Positions 12,903 through 26,600 of a stretch of 64,000 bases of DNA are shown in pieces. The position numbers and the translations under genes were made by a program. How positions within the stretch are numbered: position 1 is the stretch's first letter; every line of letters begins with the position of its first letter. The notes under the pieces were generated by a model. The model did not search any database. It was not told the origin of the DNA and saw only the letters and a list, made by a program, of their open reading frames with translations. Location: the NCBI GenBank assembly GCA_016801885.1, contig CM028898.1:8514177-8578176 (forward strand). Direction: 5' to 3'. This DNA is from Toxotes chatareus (Eukaryota > Chordata > Actinopteri > Toxotidae).

Positions 12903-13091
12903 AGAGGGAGAGGGGAGGACAGGAGAGAGGGGAGGAGGGGAGAGGAGAAAGGAGAGGAGAGGAGAGGAGAGGAGAGAGAAAAGGACAGGAGGAAAGAGAG
13001 GAAGAGAGAAGAAAGGAGAAGAGAGAGGAGAAGAGCAGAGAGGAGAGGAGAAAGGAGGAGGAGAGTAGAGGAGTGGAAGAGAAGAGGAGAT
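12903..13091. repeat. Polypurine (GGAGA)-rich tract
   Basis: About 190 bases of almost pure A/G on the plus strand, with recurring ggaga and gagga units. It could form a triplex. It yields spurious Arg/Glu-rich and Ser/Leu-rich frames. Confidence 0.9.
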
Positions 13092-16000
13092 GCTTAATTT
13101 TGCTTCCCAGCAGCAATCTGCATTTTCACAAAAACAATGTCTTGCCCTGACTTGTAAGCATCAAGTGTAAAACATGTTGTCTGTTGCCAAATTTATTATC
13201 TCTGCTGCTGCAGTCAAGGAAAACAACTCACTTTCTTTGTTAGTGTATATGTGTGCCACAGAGTGATGTGTGAGAAAATATGACAGTAAGTGAATATGAC
13301 TTTTTTTTTTAATAAGAATGGCAGGCAACGGGGTCCATACGAGTGAGAAAAGGAGACATAGCAAAAGAGTTACAGGACAATGGTGTGATGGTGATGTTGT
13401 GTGAAACTGTGTGTGAAAACACACGCCACAACAGTTGTATTCTAGATAGCCCACATGCCAGTGAACCACAAAACACGTTCTGCACATGAGAGCCTTTGAG
13501 GGCTCATCCTCTGGTTCTTTGGTTTCTTTTCCCACCCTTTCCTTCTGTGCTGGATTGACACTGAAGAGAGTTCAGAGGACTTTGCAAAAGCTTCTGTTCT
13601 CTTTCTCGCCGCGGGCTAAAACACTGCTCTGCTCCCACATCCACAAGAACACGTTTCAGTGCAACAGATGTACAGCAATTTGTATTAGTGACCTATTTTA
13701 AAGCTAAAAGTAGCACATGCAACCCCCTTCATGCCTCTCAGCTATGCAACTGTGATACTGCTGAACTGTTGAAGTATCTTCCCAATCCTGACACTAACAT
13801 TTATTTATGAACGGTGGAGTAGAGTCACTACTATCAACCTTGACTCAGGCTGTTGTGTAAAGTTGTCACATCACCATTGAGGCCATGACTAAATGGGAAT
13901 CCAGTAGCTTTCCACCAGCGGCTTGATGAATGCGGTGTGATGGTGAATGGCACTGTTGGCGAATGCAGCTACTACAGTGAGAACTATCCATGGTGCTGAA
14001 TCAACTTCTGACAAACACACACACACTCACACACACAAAGTACAAGCACAACCTCATCCTCATCCTCATACACATATACAAGGAGTTTTCATGAAACTAC
14101 CACTGGCAAAAGAAACAGATTTGTCTTCAATGATTAAAGCACTTTAAGATTTCACACACACTGAAACAGTTCACACTAATGAGTTCTTTTTCTTTCTTTC
14201 TTTTTTTATCTTTCTCTAAATCCAGTCTTAAACATTTTCCAGCCGGTGCATCGGGACTAATGAATGTTCCATTTATTAATGTAATGAACTAATGAATTCA
14301 GTCTTTATGAAGCCAGTTAAATAGCTCATGGTTACTCATTCATAATCCAAACTTACTGCTTGGTGCTGAGCCATTCATTAAAAGTGTAACTCAGTGTGAA
14401 TGTGTTCTCACTGTGTTTGAATGTGGATGTGTTTTTTTTTTTTTTTGTGGGGGAGGGTGAAGTCTTTTCACCTCTGTTCTCATGTCTGCTTTCTTCTTCC
14501 TGGCCTCCATTGTATTTAACTTCTCCTCTTTTATTATCTTCTACCAACACTCTACCCTTTTTGAGACAACAACTTCTTGACTAACGGATTCCTGGGTATT
14601 CAAAAATGTGTATCCTAGCTTCTGTCTCTATGTGCAGAGGAGGGAAGACTCGGGCAATGTTCTGGAGGTTGTGAGGTGCAGGACTGACTCGGCAGAGCAA
14701 AGGGATTTGGCTAGATTAACCTCTGTCTTTATCTTTCAGTGATTCAGTAGACACTGGTCGAGGAGTCAGTTTATTGAATAGATTGAATGAAACTACTTTG
14801 AGGAGCTCAAGTGACAGGGGGGAGCAAAGGTCAGTCATTGTGGACTTACAGACTTATCCCTCTGCATTACAGAATGATGGACATTAACTTGTTCATTACA
14901 GACTGATTCATCATCACCCATCATTCATTACAGACTGACCCCAACTTGTCACTATTCATTAGGGATGTATCCCAGAGAGGGGACAGTTAGTGTCTACCCT
15001 CCACGCACAGACAAAAAAAAAAAACTGCTGAAACTCCAATGTTTCTGTCTCCATGGAGGAAATCTGAATGTGATCTGTATAAACCATGAAGTTAAATGTC
15101 TGATCAGGGGAAATAAACGGATAAACTCCATGTTAGAATCGTGTGTCCTTCACAGCAAAGTGAAAGAAAGCAAAGCTATTTAAAAAAAAAAAAAAAAAAA
15201 GTTAACACAATGATTTACCAAACTATGAAAAAATAATGGCAACTCCAAGCTGGCATTTCAGTAGCATTTAGGGTAGAACTGTGTGGTTTTATTGGAAGAA
15301 AGATAACAGTGAAGGTTAATATGGGTTCAGATCCTTATTAAAAGGTTGCAAATATCTCAGTGAAATCTGGCAGAGGTGGAAATTTGATGGCTTTAAGGCC
15401 AGCGGGGACAGGGTTAGTGTACAGCGTGAGCTCTTGGAAAACCTAAATTTAGAAGCAAGGTCATTAATTAGTGTAAGAAGAAGGTGGCAGGTGACATGAG
15501 TACTTGCTACACAGCACAGGAATGTTGGAGAGATGTGATTACTGAGGCCATGAACCCGGCTTCCATTCATTTGCCGTGACTAAGCCGCTGGCTGATAAAA
15601 GCTGCAGTTGCTCTCTTTTTTCTGAGTATAAAAGCATATACGCATCTCAATTAAACATAACTCTCTAAGCTAATGACTGTGGTAACAGGTGATTTTGCAC
15701 TTCTCTCCCTGCTGCTAGATGAAGGAGACAGAAGTGGGCTGTGCTGGTCCAAAATCCACAAACAGACTTGTCGCAACTCTGATAGCCACCCGCCCCCCAA
15801 AAGCCCCTCTGGCCCCTCACTGCTGGATGTCAGAGAACAGGGAAAGCAGGCACGGTAGAAAGAGGAGTGATAGCGAGGGAAAGAGAACGATGAAAGAGCC
15901 CAAGCAAGAAAGACGAAAGACTAAAAGTCATGAGAGAAGACGGGAAGAGATGGAAGGGCGTAGGAAGGGGGTGTCTTGTGAGAAAGAGACAGTGAGTGGG

Positions 16001-16769
16001 AGAGACAGAGACAAAGAGAATGGGGGGATGAGAGAGATGCTGGATTTGTAATGGCAGGGAATCTGAGAGCTTTTCTGTACCAGATGTCCACCCACGTTAA
16101 CACTTGTGCTGCGAGTGAATGATAGGAGATTTGATGGACATCATTTCAAAGTCTAGTGCGATGGCAGGTTTTACAGTTCAACACTGGCTCACAAGCAGTT
16201 TAAAGGAGTTACGGGATTAGGATTTTTGGAGGTGCAGCATACACTGCTGCTACTTGTGGTAAGAACTGGTGAGCAAAAAGAGAAACACAGGACTCTCAAC
16301 TTAGCTCCAGAGTTGTTGTTGTTGTTTTTGTTTCGGTTTTTTTTTTCCTGGGGGTCCTACTTTAAAAGCAAGAAAATCAAATTGCATTCTGTTTCTGAAT
16401 TTAGGACACTAATTGCAGTGCTGTGATACAAAGCGGGAGGTTGTTAGAACTTAACAAAGCCACACAAATTAGGTTTGCAGGGTGTGAACAGCTTCTGCGT
16501 GACACCAATTTAACTGCGTATAAACAGCGTTTCAGTGGAAGTGAAATTTCAAAATCCATCTTCAGGCATAGTTACCCTGCTCCAGGTCATTCGTGTTCAG
16601 ATAAAATGTCACAATCACAATTAGACATCTTTAATGTGCTGTCAACAGCCACTGTGACTTCAGAAATAGAAGAGACAGGCAGATATACACACACATTAAA
16701 TTACTGGGAGATAACTCAGTGTTAAACCTGAGTGATTAACTCCCTCCTCACTTCAACACCTATTGTGAA

Positions 16770-16860
16770 TTTACCCTTGAGCAAGGCACTCTGCTGGCAC
16801 CACTCAATAATCAACAGTAGAAAGTTGGGGTTGTCACTGGGAAGCTCCCAGCGTGAACGT
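16770..16860 (+). mobile_element. Possible SINE fragment
   Basis: It contains 'acccttgagcaaggcactct' followed by 'ggttgtcactgggaagctcc'. The first phrase is characteristic of fish SINE tails. No A or B boxes remain, so only a fragment is claimed. A similar short phrase occurs near 1716-1736. Confidence 0.35.
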
Positions 16861-17529
16861 GTGAGACAGTATGAGCACCAGTGTGAGCTGTAGGTAGACT
16901 CAGAAAAGCTCTTTCTCCCTCCTTCCGTCTCTTCTTCTCCTCCATATCGACTTTATCTTCTCCATTTCTATCTATAGAAAAGCCTCTGTATTCAACTGTG
17001 CGTCAGTGGGAAGAATCCATAGTAGCTAGCACCATGCCTGACAGCACACATCCGCTGCACCTCCATACTTATGTAACACAAATGCTTGCTCACACATGGA
17101 TTCAGACACATGGTTACATGCACACTCACGCACATGTATACAAACACCTGTGTGCCTGACAGTCCAGTTTGTGTGACACATAAACACACCCAAAGATTTA
17201 CTTTTTTTTTTTTTTTTTTTTTAAATATGAACTTATTTAAGCGTGGATTCTTATTCAGATTGCCATATTGTGTCCTCTGATTGATTTTTTTTTTTCTCAC
17301 GTTCATTTTGTTGCACAAAGAGAAACACACAGGGACGTGACGTGTGTGTTTACAGCCATGGAGGCAAATGCATAGTGTGCCATGCACACATACAGCCTGG
17401 CATACCTGTGCACAGACAGAGACACACACACAGACATATACACAGGTTACCTGGCCTCTGCCACAGTGCAGCAGTAACTGCCACTGCGCCGCGAGCTCCT
17501 GCCCACCCGCAGCTCCTCTCGAGACTTAC

Positions 17530-17569
17530 GGCGATTAAAGTAGTCTGTGAGTTTCCCAAAACTCGCCAT
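17530..17569 (-). CDS. Possible alternative first coding exon of the minus-strand gene
   Basis: On the minus strand, a purine-rich leader is followed by ATGGCG (A at -3, G at +4) and 13 codons (MASFGKLTDYFNR). One base then precedes a strong donor, gtaagt. Phase 1 matches the acceptor phase of the 5127-5365 exon, giving ...YFNR-R-ELWRLEDD. It does not match the 9438-9619 exon, which would have to be skipped. CpGs at about 17.46-17.53 and 17.73-17.77 kb could mark an internal promoter. Start context, donor and phase support it, but a 40-base exon can arise by chance. Confidence 0.45.
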
Positions 17570-17980
17570 CTTTCCTCTCTCTCTTCACCTCCCCCTCTCT
17601 CTCCTTTCTTTTGCCTTCTTTCCCTTTGATCCGCAAAAAGATGTTTCTGGTTCTGTTCTCCAAAAGCTCCTTGGCACGTGACCTCCTGACTGACTGTCTG
17701 CCTGCCTTCCTCTGCTTCTACCTGGATGCAGTGTCGTGGCTCGCCGTCAGCCGCGGGTCCGAGTCTCCCAGTGCTCCCTCATCCTGTTGTGCACAGCACT
17801 TAATGTGCAGAAGAACGAGCCAAACCCCGCTCTGCCTTTCCCTGCCTCTCTCCCCCTCTGTCGATTGTCTGCTACAGCAGGCAGAGCGCATACACTGACT
17901 CTCTCAAAATAGTAACGCTTGTAACTGCCTACCAGTCGACACAGCAGGAGCAGTGCCCCCCCAGTGGAGAGCAAACAAGA

Positions 17981-18062
17981 AGGAGGAGAGTGAGAGAGGG
18001 AGAGGGGGAGAGAGAGGGAGAGAGAAAACGAGGGAGAGAGAGAGAGAGAGAGAGAGGGAGGG
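17981..18062. repeat. (GA)n tract
   Basis: A near-pure gaga run just upstream, in minus-strand terms, of the possible alternative first exon at 17530-17569. On that strand it reads as a CT-rich tract of a kind often seen near promoters. Confidence 0.85.
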
Positions 18063-18312
18063 GGTGGCTCAGAGTCGGTCGGTCTTCTTGTGTGCTGGAG
18101 AAAGCCGAGCTCTCTCTCTGTTTTTTTTTAGCACATATTGTCTGTGTTGCTCACTCGCTCACTCTCTCTCTTTCTCACGCATGAATTCTTTCACACGACC
18201 ATTTGACTCCTGTGTGAGCGCACACAGCATTCGATCAAAGCTGGAGAGCAGGTGGCAATGATGGGCTTTGGTTGTGTATCACTCTGTCTCCCTCCATCTC
18301 TTCTCCTTCCTC

Positions 18313-18369
<57 letters not shown>

Positions 18370-18381
18370 ACACACACACAC
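18313..18381. repeat. (CT)n(CA)n compound microsatellite
   Basis: About 13 ct units pass directly into about 20 ca units with one interruption. Confidence 0.95.
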
Positions 18382-19508
18382 TCACCCACTCACATTCAGC
18401 CTGAAGTGCACCTGCTCCAAGATCATAAGTTTCTGCTTCTTGTTTGTCTGTGTTTACTGCGTGTGTTTGTGTACAGGGATAGCTGTCTCTTTCACTGTAA
18501 TCTCATCAATAATGAAAAACAAGCAGAGACGGAATGACCGGCTTTTGGCCCCATGCTTTCATCTGAAGGAACTCCACTCGAGACAAAAAGGATGATGGGA
18601 GGATGGGAAATGGGGGAAGGACAGAAGGGAGGCATAGGAGGAGGGAGGGGAGGGACGTATAGAAGGAGGGCTCTTTGTGAAGAGCTCATTAGTGACTGAG
18701 TGTCTATATATGTGTGTATGTGTGTGTCTCCCTCCCACATACCCAGACACCATACATACAAGCATTCCTCCGTCTATTCACCGTCTCGTTTTCACTGAGT
18801 TTTTTTTTTTTTAATCCATTTCAAAACAGGTGAACATGTCCTCTTCCTCTCATCCTCTTTCTCCCTCTTTCTGCTTTCACTGTCAAAATCTCTCGGCTGC
18901 ATCCTCCATTTATTTCTCTATCCCCTCTAGCTTCTCTTTCCCTTTATCTATCTCCTTCCACATGCCTCCTCTTCCTATACTTCTCATCCTCTCTTCCTCC
19001 CTCTCCTCTCCTTCTCTGCTATTCCCTCTATTCAAACAGCCAGAGGCTAGTTTCTAAATGATCTGACATGTACATGATGCTGACCCGAGAAGCTACACAC
19101 CAAAGCTGAGGAGTGGAATGTATGTGTACTGTATAGCACTTACAGTTGCAACAGGCTTTCTAAAGAAGCCTGGACTCACACTTCAAGTGATAATATAACC
19201 TCCCACTACAGTTTTCACCTCACTGTTACCATTTTTATATTTACTGACAATAACATGCAGCTCTGATGAAAGTATCACAATGTGCAGGATTTGGTTTAGG
19301 ACTTAACTGGGACACTGCTGCTTTGTGTATGGAACTAGTCAACTCACATTCACTTTATCAGCCAAATCAAAGTTTGTACAGTCACACTGAATATATACAC
19401 TGCATATTACGCATTTTTTAAAACGTCTGATCACCGTCTGTGATCACACAAGATGCAGTTCTTTGCACTCAAATTATGCTTTTGCAAAACGTTTGTCAGC
19501 ATCGTCAC

Positions 19509-19758
19509 TAGGGATGCAACTAACGATTATTTTGATCTATTTTTAATCTGCAGATTACTTTCTGAATAAATTGGTTGGTGTATAAAACAACAGAAAACAG
19601 TCTTGTTTTAAGCAACCAACAGCCGCAAGATCCAAAGATATTCCATTTACAATGTAAAACAAGAAAAAGAAGAGTCTTCTGTGTGAAGCTAGTAGTAGTT
19701 ACAGATAAATTTTCTATCGATTGACTAATCGATTAATCAACTAACTGCTGCAGCTCTG
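19509..19758. mobile_element. MITE relic, 'gcaactaacgatta...taatcgattaatc' family
   Basis: It starts agggatgcaactaacgatta and ends attaatcaactaactgctgc followed by agctct. The ends are imperfect inverted repeats. The central 'aagatattccatttacaatg' stretch is typical of this abundant fish non-autonomous DNA element, probably hAT-related; that family name is from memory. It is internally shortened and has no coding capacity. Confidence 0.7.
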
Positions 19759-22700
19759 ATCAAAACTAGTTTGTAAGAAATAATGTGCATGTCGGAAAAT
19801 TTTGAGTCCGAAAAATATCAGTGGTTACCAGTACTAAACAAAATTAACCCAAATAATCAAGGTGAGCATAAATAAATCTAAAAGAAACACAAATAAAATA
19901 TAAACACAATAATAAGAGAATAGTTGAATCAATGGGAAAAATGGGAAAAAAACAAAATGGCAATGGAGAGATGCATGAAAAGCACAAATTCAAAGATTAC
20001 AAGGAGTGGCACATACTCAAGTAAAAGATGGGTATAACACTTTAACATACATTAAAAATGGACAAAATTAAGTTAGCTACAGTTCCTCTGACAGTCTGCA
20101 CATTCAGAAGAAGACGAGAAGTAAAATTTAGCTCATTGGGAAAATATATCCCCCCCCAGGCGCTGCAATTTGTCTCCGACATTGACAGATAGAGTTCATT
20201 AAGTGTGCAAAGCAGAGCACTTTGTGTGAAAGGCAGCTAAGGTGCAGACGGCTTCAACAAGGAAATACCCAAAAATGCGCTTCCTTCAAACCAAAAGAAA
20301 CACATCTGGAGCAGAAACACATGTGACGAAACCACTGAAGACACGTGACAAATGGCACAGCCGTGCTCTGAAGTGTGATCTCTGTGATTGCAGTTAATCA
20401 GCAGCTGCCCATTAAGCTGAGAACAGCCCAGTAATGATCAGTGTTGACAGGAAGAAAAAAAATAATCAGTCCAAAAATCCTCACGACCAATCAAGATGTA
20501 ATTACATTAACAAGGGAAAACATTTTCTAGTTCTCACATCATGTTGCATTAGAATAACTGCACAATGGAATCTGACGCAATGCATGTAAAGGAATTTGAC
20601 TCAGTAACTGTCTCTGGTGCAGAGACTGATATTTGAGTGAGATGTGTGTTTTTCTGTGTATCTGTGTGTATCGATGTGTGTGTGTGTGTGTGTTCTGCTT
20701 CTGTTTGCTGTGCCGTGTGATCCCACGCTGCAGTTAATGTTGTGTGAAAGGTGTGGGCTGTGTGAGCTTCGCAGGTTCCCGTGCTAAAGAGTTCAGCCGA
20801 TTGATCGGCCTCTCCCGTCTCGCTCCTCCTCGATCAAAATTCTCTTCATTCCCTCCCTCTCTGTCATGATTTGCACGACCCCTCCCCGGACTTCCCATTG
20901 ATCTGAGAAGCAGCATGGTCTGACTATATTGCCCAGTAGGAATAGTAGTATTTGAGTCCAAGTCCGTGGGTAGAGAGAGCAGAGGGAGAAAGACAGCGTA
21001 TACCAAAGAAACAGAGACTGACAAATTAGCTGAATGTAGTATAATATCAATGACTATTAAAGCCTGTACATTCCTCATCCTTGCTGACAGAAGAATATTA
21101 TTTCTTAATAAATCTGCAGTTGCTGTATAAGGTGCATTCACATTTGCAAAACAAGCTGCTGCACGTAAATGCTCTGTGTTACCAAAACTCATTAGTGCAC
21201 ATTTATTGCAGGTGTAGATTAATTCGAGATCAATTCTGTATCTGTACCAACAGAAAACCACCCAACATTTCTTTTTTTTTTTTTTTAACTATACAGGGAA
21301 CAAAAGGTGGATTTATTTGGTAGATTCTCAAGTAATCTCTGTAATTTATGAATGTTTCTCATAAAGGCAACAGAGGCAGTGTCAACAATCTGACATGTCA
21401 AAAATATGTCTGGATCGTCCACTCTCCATAAGCCCAGGACAAAATCAGCAACTGCTGTTTGAAAATTCCTCTAAAGCTTACTTTGATATGTTTTGTTGCT
21501 GCAGTCCTTGTGTAAAAAGTATTTCACACTAGTTCTGGGGAATAATAAAACTTTGGCTGATAAATGAGGTTGTCTGTTTTTAAATAGCTGCAGAGACAGA
21601 GAAACAGAAACAGAAAAGAGAAAGCGTTAAGAGCCAGAGAGACACAGAGTGCGGGAGTTCAGAGGATTGAGGGAGACGCGGTGAAAGAGAACGAGTCTTG
21701 ATAAAAAATAAAAAGTAAAAAAATAAAAGAATACGGCAGAAATGGAACGAACACCAAGCCTCTGAGGGGAATTTGCAACCACAGCGAGGAAGAGCTGAGC
21801 ACAAACTATTGACAGCTCGGCCTCCTTTTTGCCTTTAGTCTGCGTTTGGCTCTAAAATGGTTTTGGCTGATGAATAAATCATATATCACTGTTTTTGCAG
21901 GGCTATTTTCATTCAGACACAAAAACATTCCCACTTTGGCATCATTCATTTGGGAACTCAATACTTGGCTTGAGAAAGTTGTTTCCACTGATTTAAAAAT
22001 GGAGATGAGGTCATCTGTGGACTGTGGACACTCGCTACAACTTTAAACTGCATATGCTGTGTAATTCAATTATGACTTTATAATGAAATGTTTTATCATG
22101 CATGACTTATTTATTAATTATATATGTGAAAATAAACAGTGTGCAGTAGCTCATTTCGCTCAGGTTATAGGCCGCCTGGGTGTCACCACAGCAATTTGAT
22201 TCTCACTGTCAAACAATAAGCGAACACAAATTATATCAGTTATTTATTTGTGATTTTTTTAAACTTTGTTCACAGTTTATTCATTGCATGTTTGTAGAAA
22301 AACCCTTCTGCTACTGACCCCTCTGCCTCCTGCTTAACACTCGTCACACATCACCCACTGTTTCTCTTTACCCGACAGACAGGAGCTTCACAGAACAGGA
22401 GCTGCTAGTGCTGACACCAGAACATGATGCTTTACTAGCATTCAACACACAGACACAGCCAAGGCACAGCTGTCAGGAACTGAACCGGGTCCCTCCAGTC
22501 GTGGGCAAGTGTTTTACCTTTACACAACCCATACAGTATCTGACATCCCATCGCTTTTGTGCATGTTTGTGATATGATCGGTCGATATTATCAGCTTATC
22601 ACAGATGTGTCATGTTGTGTAAATTTAGATCAATAAGACATCTTCAAGGTAATTTACAAACAGTGTCCCCATTCCATAGTTTGTCTACCAGAGTGCACTG

Positions 22701-25700
22701 GGATCTTTATCTAAAGCAGCTGTTCATGTTGTTTATGTTAAAGTACAAATATTATTTTTAACCTCTCATATACTGCATACATCCTGCATCAGTCAGCCTG
22801 TGCTGTGAATGTGACACACACATGTAACCATGACTGTGAAATTAATATCAACTTGTGATACACAGAAGAGCAACAATAAATATTCATAGAGTGCTCAGTG
22901 TGCAGACACCTTGATGCAAAAAAAAGGCTTCCTCCTGTAATTACTGTGGCAGCACTCATCAGCCTTCCCTACAGGGATTAGTCAGACAGGACCATTCACA
23001 AGACACTCACGCACAAAATCGAAGTTATTCACAGTAAAAATCTACACTGTCATTACGGAGCACACCTGAAAAAAAAAAATCTTTGATATCCTCGTGGAAT
23101 GATCAGCATCCTCTATCGAAAAACACACATACCGCGCACCGAGTATGTGCTCCACTACCGTCTTTATGAGTCATCAGTAAAGGGTGCTGCAAAGCAGCCT
23201 CGGGATAATCTCCCTCTCTCGCCCTGTGTGTGCAGAAGGGTGAGAATGTTGAGGCTGTGACGTCCGTGCCTCTACTTCTGCCTGTTACCGAGTCATCACC
23301 TCTTTGGAAGTTTCCTTTCTTTTATTTCTCATCCTTGGTCTTATCTTCCATTAGCTTGGCTTCTCTGATTTTTTTCACCTCTTTGATTATAATTCTACAC
23401 AAATCTTCCAACTACTACCCATTTTACAGCTGCATTTAGTGCATGAGGTATGTATATTAATTCAAAAAGGTTATAATACAGCAGCTTGGTTCTACAAGAT
23501 CCAGCTACAGCTACCTGTACCTCAGTAAAATCGCCTGTTAAACCAAAGGTTCTCAAACTTTTGGATGCAAGGCCAATGTGATTAACCTGCCACCCGTCAC
23601 AAGATTAAAGTTTTATTATTACATTTATTTGCTACATAAAAAAGCAAATGACAGTTGTGTAATGATAACAAAGAGGCAGACTAAATCAAGGAAAGATTAA
23701 GTAAACTGTTTTTGATCTGGTTGGCATCACTGATTCTAAAAGGCCTTGTTGTTCTGTATAAAGCTCCGAACAGAAACTTAAATTCAGTTTCATTTACGTT
23801 ACGTAATTCTAATAATCTCCAGTTTGTCAAAATCTTGTTGCATTATCAAAGTGTTTCCTCTGTAGTTTTATGATTATGCAAAGCGAAGAAGAAGACTCTG
23901 AACTCCTCCCTTTGTCTTTCTCTGTGGAGGATTAGCTGCTAACCTGCACGTGGTGATATCGGTGTGTGAACCTGCTCAGGCAGCAGGTCTTGTGGTCAGA
24001 GACCCCACACATAAAAAAGGTGATAATCACTTTTCGACATACAGTAGACATTTTGCCAGAGTTTGTATTCTTCTGTGTACTTCCAAAGTGAAATGTTGAC
24101 CACAGAGTCTATGACTTCTACCAGTACAAAGTCAAAAAACCTTTCCTATCCAGCTTTGTGGCAGTGGATCATCCATCCTTTACATATCCCTACACATATA
24201 CAGCAGCTTGGCATTTCAGCATCTTTCATTTCATGTTCACAGAGATCTCTTAAGAATGATTGACACATGTGTGTATCTGTCTGGTACGTTCTGTATCCAG
24301 CTCAAGGGGTGATCGGAGAGGAACAAACAACAGCTGGGTACAGTATGATTCATATCCCCTACTGACATATTATGTATCTGCGAATGGGGGAACTTCAGGG
24401 ATACAAAATCTCCGTGTGTCTCAATCATTTCTAATTTTTTACTGTAAACACATGTATGTGTACATGCATGCACTTAAATTTCAGTTCCTCAGACAAGAGG
24501 AATCACTCTCTAAGACAACATCTGTATTATACAGAGATGATGTTAAAAAAAAAATTGTGTTTGCCCATGAGCCAGCACTGAGTCAAAATGCTCTCTGTCA
24601 AGTTTCATTCAGTATTTCTAAATGATGAACAAACGTAAAGTAATTTGTTTGCAGTGCGCTAATGTGCTTTTCTCTTACGCTGATTCAACATCAAAGACAA
24701 GAGGAATTTTTTCAGATGTGAGTGTTGTACTTTGGAAAAATAATAATCTGCCTCAGAATAACCCTTTTAAACAGCACACACATTGACACACCGCAGCAGA
24801 AAGAAAATGGTTTGCTCCTCTGTCTCATTTGCAGTACTTTTGCTCTTATGAAGGGTTGTCTTTCTCTTCACGTTAGAGGTGTTTTAACATTTATGATTCC
24901 TTTTTCTATAAACACGCTACATACAACAATAATGAAACTTAATACGAAAGCAAAGCATAAACGTTCACCGTTAAGAGACTCATCTCTACCTAAGGATTTT
25001 TTTTCTTTTCTAACAAACAAATGGCTTTGCACAAGGTAGGGAAATGTAAAGTATTAGCAGCGTGCTTTGGCTAGCAGCAATGAATATGCAATTTGTAGCA
25101 ACGGGCCTAAAGACATATCAAACGTCAGGCTGGTTGTTTTATATTTCCCTTCAACAACTCTACCTGACTCTATGTGGAGTCTGGTTCATAGGAAAGTGTT
25201 TTAATTAAAAAAGTGGCCACTGACACATGCACAAAAACTGCAAGAATACAGAGGAGAATGTAAAAAAGTTTGATCCGGCATAATCTAAAATTACTGGCAT
25301 CTCGCTCTCCCCTCTTTCTTTAATTTATAAAATTTCACCAAAAGGGTCTGAATATTGTCAGGGATGATTCTCAGCCAACATCTCTCATCTCTGAGGAAGT
25401 GCCCTCAGGGAGGGAGCTATGGACTCCTTTGTTTGAAATGCGAGAGGTTCAAAAGAAGTACATTCCCTGAGGCTGTTCAGCTCTTGAGCAGTAAACTTTT
25501 GGCACTTCGATGTACAAGTTTTTAGCTTGTTGTCTTCTCACTTTTTATGTGTGGTATTTTGTGTCGATTTATTTTGTGGTTTTATCAGTGTGCTGTGTTG
25601 TATAGCGTGTGTGTCGAATAGAGCACTGTTCTATAAATACAGTCACACACAGATTCAAACGCACAAATAAGCATGCACACATACTGTATATACACATCGA

Positions 25701-26489
25701 AGTGGAATGCCATTTTCCTCTAAATTAATCATCTTCAGAGAGGAAAATGGAAATTTTCTGCCTGGAGGATTTGGAACCAGGTGTCTCTTTCTCTCTCTCT
25801 TCCTCTCTCCCTTCATAACTCCCTCTTTTCCAAGTTGTCTATCCATCTCTTCCTCTCTCACTCTATAAAATCACCCTGCCTCTCCCTGTCTGCATAATGC
25901 CAGTCCAACATACCGCAATTTAGAGAGCTTCTAGTCCCGAGGGCCGGTCTGAATAAAAGATGAAGCAATGTAAGAACTGACTGCTGACTTTGAACTTCTC
26001 TTTAACTCCCTTTACCTCCCAAAACCCTTGACCTCTAAAACTGCTGATGCATCATCACTTCCAGGATGCAAGTTAAAATCTTTTCTTGATGTTAAAACCA
26101 TACTCATGTCCAATTAAAAGCCGATCATGGAAATGAGAAGGTGAGATGGACTCTGAGGTCAAGCAGTTGGAACCCAGGGTAGCAGCTGAAAGAAGTGGGT
26201 GTGTGCGGCCCACATTTAAAAGTGATAAGCCTGATGTTTTGTTAATTAGAGCAGTATGTAAACGCAATTGGATTTAAATATGCAATTCATACACATACAT
26301 TATAGGTTAGTGTAAATTTATTCCCCAAGGATCCTATTCTTGCCCCAGTCTTCTCACTGCTCTTCTTGAAAGTTCCTGTTTTCAGTGTTGGTTTTCCTGA
26401 TGAATCCCCTGTGATTAGGGAGCTAATCATTTCACTGAGGTGTTACTGAGGGAGTAGCATACACACACATACATACACAAGCTTTACGG

Positions 26490-26600
26490 TGGTAAGTTGG
26501 CGTAGTGGGCAAAAAAGGCCGTCATTTACTGGGTTCAGGCCACCGTGTCGGTGAGTATCTGCTGTGTGTCCTTGAGCAGCACATTAAATCTCCAACCACT
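26490..26600 (+). mobile_element. tRNA-derived SINE relic
   Basis: The sequence ggcgtagtggg resembles a Pol III A box, and gggttcaggcc about 30 bases later resembles a B box. The following 'tgtgtccttgagcagcaca' is the tail motif common in fish tRNA-SINEs ('tccttgagcaagacac'). The copy is degraded and short, inside an intron of the minus-strand gene. Confidence 0.5.

Larger units (their letters stand above)
9620..17529 (-). other. Intron of the minus-strand gene
   Basis: It contains the 11.3 kb MITE, CA runs, the 12.9-13.1 kb polypurine tract and a C homopolymer at about 10721-10734. I found no further exon that I can support. Confidence 0.55.

Noticed and set aside
12233..13116. Several open frames of 60-115 codons around the CA and GA tracts
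   Set aside because: They are made of Val-Cys, Thr-His, Arg-Glu or Ser-Leu repeats from microsatellites and polypurine DNA. They have no splice or start logic.
9438..17569. Direct splice of the 17530-17569 exon to the 9438-9619 exon
   Set aside because: The phase is wrong; the joined frame reaches a TGA within the exon.
20734..21261. Minus-strand open frame of 175 codons, the longest outside capn15
   Set aside because: The composition is not protein-like, I see no recognisable family or splice context, and the length is within chance for 64 kb read in six frames.
22140..22210. tRNA gene or tRNA-SINE head (gtagctcatttcgctcagg...)
   Set aside because: Only a loose A-box resemblance, with no B box and no cloverleaf that I can form.
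25711..25749. 12-bp inverted repeat ccattttcctct / agaggaaaatgg
   Set aside because: Short and expected by chance at this window size. No context suggests function.
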